DNA of 10,681 bases, from contig CAJLLX010000064.1 of the NCBI GenBank assembly GCA_905207535.1, positions 1 to 10,681 of the forward strand, written 5' to 3'. The stretch is from an uncultured Muribaculaceae bacterium. GTDB taxonomy: Bacteria > Bacteroidota > Bacteroidia > Bacteroidales > Muribaculaceae. Positions 6,259-10,681 of the stretch are shown in pieces. The notes below the pieces were generated by a model. The model was not told the origin of the DNA. It worked only from the letters and a program-made list of their open reading frames with translations, and did not search any database. Both the position numbers and the translations under genes were made by a program. Position 1 is the stretch's first letter. Every line of letters begins with the position of its first letter.

Positions 6259-6373
6259 TCCGTTATGATTCGTTATCAAATGCGACTAATGCATAGTTTG
6301 ATAAAGGATTTCCTTCCTTCTATTGAAATTTCCTCTTCTCGGTCTTTGTCAGCAGTTGCCGCGCATTATGTTG

Positions 6374-6405
6374 CAAAATTACGAATATTTTTGGACATTT
6401 TACAA
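6374..6405 (-). promoter_or_regulatory. Promoter of the HNH-HpaII-like-SIR2 operon
   Basis: The minus strand has TTG (6403-6405), a 21-nt spacer and TAATTTTG (6374-6381), a full match to the Bacteroidetes -7 consensus TAnnTTTG at accepted spacing. Transcription would begin near 6367, giving a leader of about 110 nt before the HNH start. This is the best promoter in the window. Confidence 0.65.
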
Positions 6406-6494
6406 CCATCACAAAGATATTATCGATATGGGCAACGATTCAGCATCCCCGCGTTAAAAATCGCCAAAAATCGGCGAGAGGAGGCCGCCACCCC

Positions 6495-6520
6495 TGTAGG
6501 GACGTACGGCCCGTGCGTCC
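6495..6520 (+). repeat. REP-like element, copy B
   Basis: TGTAGGGACGTACGGCCC begins the copy, followed by GTGCGTCC. GGACGTACGG pairs with CCGTGCGTCC apart from one G-T position, giving an almost perfect hairpin with the same head as copy A at 2359. Confidence 0.65.
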
Positions 6521-6619
6521 TCGGGGTTCGTTGACAACGTATTGATTTCCATGGCATTGCCGGCATCCCACGCCAGGGCCCGGACGCACCGGCATTGCCG
6601 GAAGGCCACGCCCACAGCC

Positions 6620-6645
6620 AGACGCACGAGCCGTACGTCCCTACA
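6620..6645 (-). repeat. REP-like element, copy C, inverted relative to B
   Basis: The reverse complement reads TGTAGGGACGTACGGCTCG followed by TGCGTCT, nearly identical to copy B. Copies B and C thus form a head-out inverted pair about 100 nt apart, like the paired arrangement of bacterial interspersed mosaic elements. Confidence 0.65.
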
Positions 6646-6678
6646 CCGTCAATCCGCCCCGCCGCCCCCCAACAACGA

Positions 6679-6718
6679 CAAAGAGCAGGAGGCGCTGCGA
6701 GGCGCTTCCTGCTCTTTG
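6679..6718 (-). terminator. Hairpin terminator after the phosphodiesterase gene
   Basis: A 17-bp stem (6679-6695 with 6702-6718, one G-T pair) and a 6-nt loop lie 22 nt after the stop codon. Arms read CAAAGAGCAGG...CCTGCTCTTTG. On the minus strand the stem is followed by a modest T-rich stretch (TCGTTGTT), so it probably ends the secreted-protein operon. Since the stem is flanked by A and T runs, it could also act from the other side. Confidence 0.85.
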
Positions 6719-6740
6719 CCCTTAAATTACTGATCGGAAA

Positions 6741-9515
6741 TTATTCAGCGGCTGACGACTGATATGCGTTTTTCACCTCATTCGCTCTTGCCGGATCGTC
6801 GGTGGTGACGAAGTCCACACCGAGGTTCATCATGTCGGTGAGGTCGGAGGTGGAGGTGACGGTCCAGGCATTGGAGGTCATGCCGAGGGTGCGGCACTCC
6901 TCCACCCACTCGGGATGGTCGCGAAATTCCGCCATGTGGTAGTCGATGCCGGTGTAACCTTTCTCCTTGAGCGTAGCGGGGGCTATGCCGCCTCTGAGAT
7001 AGGCCACTTTGGCCTCGGGGTCGTTGGCTATCACTGCCTCGCAAGCCACCTGGCTAAACGAAATATACTCTACCTTGTCCTGCAGACCGGCGGCACGGAC
7101 GGCCTCCACGGCAGCCTTGGCGCAATCCTGGTTGCGGGCCACGGTGCTGTGCTCCTTGATCTCGATGATCAGTTTGCAGCGCGAAGTCGAGGCCTTGAGC
7201 AGGGAGAGCAGGTCGCTGAGCTGCGGCATGGCTTCGCCGTTGCTCAGTTTCAGATCCTTGCACCGGTCGTAAGTGGAGTCCTGAATGGTCACGCCGCTGA
7301 AGGTGGCGTCGTGATTGACCATCAGATGGCCGTCGGTGGTGAGCCATATGTCGGTCTCGGCGCCGTAGAGGTCCATGGCGGGATCAAAGGCAGCCTCCAT
7401 GGCGGCACGCGAGTTCTGGCAGCCGTTGGCAGCCTTCCAGTAGCCTCGGTGGGCAATCACGTCGGAGCCCTTGGGCATCTCGGTGACTACCGTGAAGCGC
7501 ACTATGCCCAGCTCCTGCTTGCTGCCGCCGCGGTTGAGGGTGAGGCGGTAAAGTCCGCTCTCGAGCGCCTCGGGCAGAGTGACGGTCACCATCCCTTCGC
7601 CCACGGTGGTGGCGAGCTCTACGGGCTCGGCATCGCTGCCCAGAGCCTGCATCACCACCTTGTCACCCTCCTGAAATCCGGTGCCCTTCACCGTGAACGG
7701 GCTGCCCCCCTTCACTGCCAGACCGGAGATAAACTCCACGTCGGTGACCATGCTGGGGGTAGCGGCCTCCACGCCGGCCTTCACCTGGCCCCAGAGCACC
7801 TCCACCTGGCGCTGGCTGAGCGGCTCATCGTAGATGCGCGCGCTCACCACGTCGCCCTTCCAGCCGAGCTGACCGCCCGAGGGGCCGGCATCGCCGCCGA
7901 TGCATACCCACCAGAATTTCTTGTCGGCATTAAGGTGCAGGTCGCCTTCGGCTGCAACGGTGTTGCACAGCTGGCCGTTCACATAGATGCTGGCGGTGCC
8001 TTTCTCCTGATCCCATACGCCTACCAGATGGTAGTAAGCCTTCTTGGCGGGCACCACGCCCGAAGTGGCCCATTTCCACGAGCTCTTGCCGTTGGTGCTC
8101 ACATTGGGCAGGAAGGTCCATTCGTTGGTCTTATTTTTGCCGTTATTGGTCTTGCACACCATCATGCCGGTGCCACCGGCCTCGTGGGAGGTAAACCATT
8201 TGGCCTCCACATTGTTGGCTGCGTCGGTGATCTCGCCGGCATAGTCGGCCATCACCACGGTCTCGAAGGTGTGACCGTTCTTGAGGGCTGCGAGGAAGTC
8301 GGCATTGTCCTTATAGTCGACCTTGTAGTACGACGAGGCGTTGCCGCTGCCGTAGCTGTTGTCGAAGCGGGCCACGTAGCGGCCGAAGCTGTCGTTGTAG
8401 TAGGTGAAGAGGGCGTCGGTCTTGACGGTCTCCACCTCGTTGTGCATGGCCGAGACGTCGGTGGCGGTGCCATCCTCGTTAAACTGTATGTCGAGCACGT
8501 CGGCCACAGGCACTTCCACCTCGCCGGCGATGTGGTCGTACATCATCTTCACGTCGTACTGCGTCAGCGGAGCGTCGTAGATCTTCGATGTCACCAGCTC
8601 CCACTTGCCGCCAAACTGGCCGTTGGGGTTGCCGGCGTCGCAGCCGATGGCCATATAGTGGGAGTTGGGCTTCGATTCGTTGAAGTGGAGGTCGCCTTCG
8701 GCTGCAACGGTGTTGCACAGCTCGCCGTTGACATAAATATAGGCCTTCCCCTCCTCTTTGTTCCACACGCCTACCACATGGTAGTAGACCTCGGGCTGAG
8801 GCACCACGCCAGAAGTGGCCCATTTCCACGAGCTGCCGCCGTTGGTGCTCACGTTGGGCAGGAAGGTGATCTCGTTCTGCTTGTTCTTGCCGTTGGCTGT
8901 CTTGCAGATCATCAGGCCTGTGCCGCCCTGCTCGTGGGAGGCAAACCATTTTGCCTCCTCGTTCTCGATCGGGGGCGTGTAGCGGGCCTTGAAGATAGTC
9001 TCGAGGGTGTGGCCGCTCTCCAGCCCCCGGCGCAGGGCCTTGTTGTTGAGAAACTCCACCTTGCCGTAGTTGTTGTTCGCGCCGAGGTCGCCCTTGCCCC
9101 AGTTGTGGTCGAAATTCGCGGTGTAGCAGCCGTAGATGGGGTTGTAGGTGGTGTTGAAGCGGCCGTCGTTGCCGAGGATCTCGATGGGATTGTGCATCGG
9201 CGACACGTCGGTGGCGCTGCCATCCTCGTTAAACTGTATGTCGAGCAGGTCGGCCACCGGAGCGACATATTTGCTCGAGATGCGGTCCACGCCCGTGGCG
9301 GCAGTCTTGAAGAGGCTGTTGCCGTCGGCGTCGTAGATATTGATGGTGGTGTTGCCGTCTTCCTTCACGATGCGGTCGATGTTGTCGGCCTTGGTCATGT
9401 AGACGATGCTGTTGTTGTGGTACACGTAGATGTTCTCGCCCTCCGTGGCGCCGTGTGCCTGCCCCGCAGCCATGGCCACTGCTGCGGTTGCTATCAGTGT
9501 TTTATAAAGATTCAT
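6741..9515 (-). CDS. Exported glycerophosphodiester phosphodiesterase with two LamG-like domains
   Basis: This 924-aa protein starts at ATG 9513-9515 with a signal peptide (about 1-22, MNLYKTLIATAAVAMAAG then a small-residue cleavage site). Next come a short beta-rich segment (about 26-85, YVYHNNSIVYMTKADNIDRI), two LamG/concanavalin-like domains (about 87-329 and 337-582), an Ig/IPT-like domain (about 587-677, GGSPFTVKGTGFQEGD) and a glycerophosphodiester phosphodiesterase domain (about 685-924). The last shows HRG (H689), ETD (E720, D722), NHDATF (H735) and EIKEH (E785, K787), the expected metal and general acid/base residues. The family hydrolyses glycerophosphodiesters to glycerol-3-phosphate and an alcohol. 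With two carbohydrate-binding-like modules, an extracellular glycan- or teichoic-acid-like polymer may be the target; this is inference. An in-frame ATG 26 codons upstream lies inside the preceding gene and gives no signal peptide. Confidence 0.9.
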   Translation of the reverse strand: MNLYKTLIATAAVAMAAGQAHGATEGENIYVYHNNSIVYMTKADNIDRIVKEDGNTTINIYDADGNSLFKTAATGVDRISSKYVAPVADLLDIQFNEDGSATDVSPMHNPIEILGNDGRFNTTYNPIYGCYTANFDHNWGKGDLGANNNYGKVEFLNNKALRRGLESGHTLETIFKARYTPPIENEEAKWFASHEQGGTGLMICKTANGKNKQNEITFLPNVSTNGGSSWKWATSGVVPQPEVYYHVVGVWNKEEGKAYIYVNGELCNTVAAEGDLHFNESKPNSHYMAIGCDAGNPNGQFGGKWELVTSKIYDAPLTQYDVKMMYDHIAGEVEVPVADVLDIQFNEDGTATDVSAMHNEVETVKTDALFTYYNDSFGRYVARFDNSYGSGNASSYYKVDYKDNADFLAALKNGHTFETVVMADYAGEITDAANNVEAKWFTSHEAGGTGMMVCKTNNGKNKTNEWTFLPNVSTNGKSSWKWATSGVVPAKKAYYHLVGVWDQEKGTASIYVNGQLCNTVAAEGDLHLNADKKFWWVCIGGDAGPSGGQLGWKGDVVSARIYDEPLSQRQVEVLWGQVKAGVEAATPSMVTDVEFISGLAVKGGSPFTVKGTGFQEGDKVVMQALGSDAEPVELATTVGEGMVTVTLPEALESGLYRLTLNRGGSKQELGIVRFTVVTEMPKGSDVIAHRGYWKAANGCQNSRAAMEAAFDPAMDLYGAETDIWLTTDGHLMVNHDATFSGVTIQDSTYDRCKDLKLSNGEAMPQLSDLLSLLKASTSRCKLIIEIKEHSTVARNQDCAKAAVEAVRAAGLQDKVEYISFSQVACEAVIANDPEAKVAYLRGGIAPATLKEKGYTGIDYHMAEFRDHPEWVEECRTLGMTSNAWTVTSTSDLTDMMNLGVDFVTTDDPARANEVKNAYQSSAAE
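7770..9257 (-). repeat. Tandem duplication encoding the two LamG-like domains
   Basis: Coding blocks recur at an offset of exactly 750 bp: CATCCTCGTTAAACTGTATG at 9221 and 8471, and GTCGCCTTCGGCTGCAACGG at 8691 and 7941. The protein copies share LDIQFNEDG, AKWF.SHE.GGTG, FLPNVSTNG.SSWKWATSGV and YVNG.LCNTVAAEGDLH, while other parts have diverged. This mixture of identical blocks and diverged loops suggests duplication followed by local gene conversion or by strong constraint. Confidence 0.9.
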
Positions 9516-9528
9516 GATGATGCCCGAT

Positions 9529-10008
9529 TTAAAGGATAAATTTTGAAACGGTTGTCTGCTTGTCCGACACGGCGCGTACCACGTACACGCCATCGGCCAG
9601 CCCTGCGGTGTCGATCGTTAGCGAACCTGTCGGCGACGACAGCTGCGCCACCACCGCGCCCGAGGCGGTGACGATCTCCACGCGCTCTATCGGCCCTGCG
9701 GCCGACACCTTCACCAGACGGCCATCCTTTACGATGCTGATGCCCGCGGAGGCGGCGGCCGCGGTCGAATCTATGCCGTCGAGCGACTTTTTCTTAAACG
9801 AAAGCATGTCGTACTTGCCTGTCTCCACGCTCTGCGTGGTGCCGTCGTTGAGGTCGATGGTAGTCAGATCTGCGGCAAAACTGACGGTATGCGCATCGGT
9901 TGCCGCCAACACTTCTGCGCCCATAGTGGTGTCGTAGAAGTACACGTCGAAGCCGTGGGCACACAGTGCCGGGACGATTGCGACGAGCGAAATTAGTAAT
10001 TTTTTCAT
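9529..10008 (-). CDS. Small secreted protein with type IX-like C-terminal sorting tail
   Basis: This 159-aa protein starts at ATG 10006-10008 (MKKLLISLVAIVPALCAHGF), a clean signal peptide cleaved near residue 19. The first half (about 20-75, VYFYDTTMGAEVLAATDAHTV..., then KYDMLSFKKKSLDGID) is a short beta-rich segment like that at the N-terminus of the next protein. The C-terminal ~70 residues (ISIVKDGRLVKVS, VEIVTASGAVV, LADGVYVVRA, ending TTVSKFIL) match the type A sorting domain recognised by the Bacteroidetes type IX secretion system. The rest contains no enzyme motif, so I cannot name a function. Its stop is 13 nt before the phosphodiesterase start, so the two form an operon, probably driven by the -7 box at 10036-10043. 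Confidence 0.8.
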   Translation of the reverse strand: MKKLLISLVAIVPALCAHGFDVYFYDTTMGAEVLAATDAHTVSFAADLTTIDLNDGTTQSVETGKYDMLSFKKKSLDGIDSTAAAASAGISIVKDGRLVKVSAAGPIERVEIVTASGAVVAQLSSPTGSLTIDTAGLADGVYVVRAVSDKQTTVSKFIL

Positions 10009-10035
10009 GGAATAAAACTTTGGTTTTGTGTATCG

Positions 10036-10043
10036 CAAAGATA
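10036..10043 (-). promoter_or_regulatory. -7 box of the secreted-protein operon
   Basis: The minus strand reads TATCTTTG, a full match to TAnnTTTG, 27 nt before the start of the 159-aa protein. The region 19-21 nt further upstream is G/C-rich and has no TTG, so the promoter may need an activator, which would fit the regulator gene upstream. Confidence 0.6.
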
Positions 10044-10075
10044 CGCCGCCCGCCCGTCTGCGTGCTTGTTTATTC

Positions 10076-10149
10076 GTGCAAAAGATGTGTCAAATTATCC
10101 AGCCCACGCCCTCCACTACCCGTACATTTGTGCAAAAAACATGTCAAAA
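10076..10149. promoter_or_regulatory. Pair of diverged direct repeats upstream of the secreted-protein operon
   Basis: GTGCAAAAGATGTGTCAAA (10076-10094) and GTGCAAAAAACATGTCAAAA (10130-10149) share GTGCAAAA-N5-TGTCAAA and are 54 bp apart, in the same orientation. They sit upstream of the -7 box and downstream of the AraC-domain regulator gene. Two-part sites in direct repeat are typical of AraC-family binding, so they are candidate operators. No binding evidence is available from sequence alone. Confidence 0.45.
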
Positions 10150-10244
10150 CGTCCACACACCCCTCTCCAGCCCCCTCTTTCCGCCCTTTTCCGGTCCCTT
10201 TCCCGTCCTGTTTGCGCCCCTATGCGCAGCTGTTTTTAGTCATC

Positions 10245-10258
10245 AGAGCTCCAGCTCT
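10245..10258. repeat. Short perfect inverted repeat over the regulator stop codon
   Basis: AGAGCT-CC-AGCTCT overlaps the TAG stop (10257-10259) of the AraC-domain gene. The stem is 6 bp with a 2-nt centre and there is no T run after it on the minus strand, so it is a weak terminator candidate at best. Confidence 0.35.
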
Positions 10259-10681
10259 AATCTTTCCCCTGATATTCCGAGGGCGATGTGCCGAATCGCT
10301 TCTTAAACATCTTTGAGAAATGCGCCGGGTCGGAAAAGCCGGTGGCATATGCCGTCTCGCTCACCGTGTACCCCTTCTTCAGCATCAGGCACGCCTGCTC
10401 CATGCGGTGCGACCGCAGCAGGTCGGCCGGAGCCATCCCCGTCAGCGCCTTCACCTTGGTGTAGAGCAGCGAACGGCTGATGCCCAACTCGGCGGCCATC
10501 TCCACCACCGAGTAGCTATTGTTTTCGAGGTTTTTCTCCACCAGCGCATGGAGCTCGTCGAGAAATTTCCGGTCGGGCTCGCTCATCGCCGCCTCCCCGG
10601 TGGCCTCCGGAGCTTCCGCAGCCTCCTGTGCCTCTGCCCCCTGTGCTTGCGGCGCCTCCGCAGCGCCCTGCGCCGGCTTCC
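10257..10681 (-). CDS. C-terminal AraC-type domain of a larger regulator, probably a hybrid two-component system
   Basis: The reading frame is open from the TAG at 10257-10259 to the right edge, so the ATG at 10584-10586 is probably not the true start. The last ~100 residues form an AraC-type double helix-turn-helix domain: DRKFLDELHALVEKNL, VVEMAAELGISRSLLYTKVKALTG, then YTVSETAYATGFSDPAHFSKMFKKRFG and SPSEYQ. This wording is typical of the output domain of Bacteroidetes hybrid two-component systems, single membrane proteins joining a periplasmic sensor, histidine kinase, receiver and AraC domain. The 31 visible codons before it encode a linker rich in Ala, Glu, Gln and Pro, as would join a receiver to the output domain. 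It may control the secreted-protein operon just downstream through the repeats at 10076-10149; this is inference from position. Confidence 0.85.
   Translation of the reverse strand, partial: KPAQGAAEAPQAQGAEAQEAAEAPEATGEAAMSEPDRKFLDELHALVEKNLENNSYSVVEMAAELGISRSLLYTKVKALTGMAPADLLRSHRMEQACLMLKKGYTVSETAYATGFSDPAHFSKMFKKRFGTSPSEYQGKD

Larger units (their letters stand above)
3000..6480. other. AT-rich island carrying the three-gene putative defence operon
   Basis: By eye, base composition switches from GC-rich to AT-rich near 3000 and back near 6480, so all three operon genes and their flanks differ from the thioesterase, dprA, udp and phosphodiesterase genes around them. Codons ending in A or T dominate inside and G or C outside. 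This is the usual mark of recent horizontal gain. I found no integrase, insertion sequence, tRNA or clear target-site duplication at the edges. The right edge is close to the paired REP-like elements. Confidence 0.75.
6280..6740. other. Intergenic region between the phosphodiesterase and HNH genes
   Basis: This 461-nt region has two halves. The left part to about 6480 is AT-rich and holds the HNH operon leader and promoter. The right part is GC-rich and holds two REP-like elements in opposite orientation, a short stretch with repeated GGCATTGCCGG text (around 6553-6600) and the terminator of the phosphodiesterase gene. Short plus-strand open frames here show no family features. Confidence 0.6.

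Noticed and set aside
6259..6279. TTG start for the HNH gene seven codons upstream
   Set aside because: The ATG at 6256-6258 directly precedes the conserved WTIDEV segment and is the more usual start; the TTG form adds only a polar stub.
6265..6733. Two short plus-strand open frames between the HNH and phosphodiesterase genes
   Set aside because: They cover the HNH promoter and the REP-like elements, change composition halfway and show no family features.
6915..9539. 874-codon plus-strand open frame over the phosphodiesterase gene
   Set aside because: The opposite frame encodes signal peptide, LamG and phosphodiesterase motifs; this one is a shadow full of His, Val and Gly.
9516..9593. Upstream ATG for the phosphodiesterase gene
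   Set aside because: It would overlap the preceding gene and bury the signal peptide behind 26 residues.

Overview
The window reads as chromosomal DNA of a gut-type Bacteroidales bacterium, possibly of the Muribaculaceae; the family-level guess is weak. The signs are Bacteroidetes-type -7 boxes (TAnnTTTG) before several genes, a signal-peptide protein with a type IX-like C-terminal sorting tail, an AraC-type output domain of the hybrid two-component kind, and REP-like 'TGTAGGGACG...' palindromes. All genes I support lie on the minus strand, so transcription runs from high to low coordinates. The long plus-strand open frames are shadows of GC-rich minus-strand genes.

Left block (1-2996, GC-rich), in transcription order: a hotdog-fold acyl-CoA thioesterase with an odd repeat-encoded N-terminus, the DNA-uptake protein DprA, a uridine-phosphorylase-like nucleoside phosphorylase, and the start of a protein with a heavy-metal-associated CxxC domain that leaves the window at base 1. 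Between thioesterase and dprA lie an array of eleven 7-bp repeats touching the thioesterase stop codon and a perfect 20-bp palindrome.

Middle block (about 3000-6480, visibly AT-rich): a tight three-gene operon, an HNH endonuclease, then an HpaII-family restriction-endonuclease-like protein, then a SIR2-domain protein. The first pair overlaps by 26 nt and the second pair is 9 nt apart. A good Bacteroidetes promoter (TTG-N21-TAATTTTG) precedes the operon. No methyltransferase is present, and the lysine expected in the nuclease motif of the HpaII-like protein appears replaced. The composition, the architecture and the paired nuclease and NAD-binding modules suggest a horizontally acquired anti-phage or anti-plasmid system. 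This is the most interesting part of the window.

Right block (6480-10681, GC-rich): a pair of REP-like elements in opposite orientation, a strong hairpin terminator, and a two-gene operon of secreted proteins. The first is a 159-aa protein with a sorting-tail-like C-terminus. The second is a 924-aa exported protein with two tandem LamG-like domains, an Ig/IPT-like domain and a C-terminal glycerophosphodiester phosphodiesterase domain. Upstream lies the C-terminal AraC domain of a larger regulator, probably a hybrid two-component system, which runs off the right edge. Two diverged direct repeats between regulator and operon are candidate binding sites.
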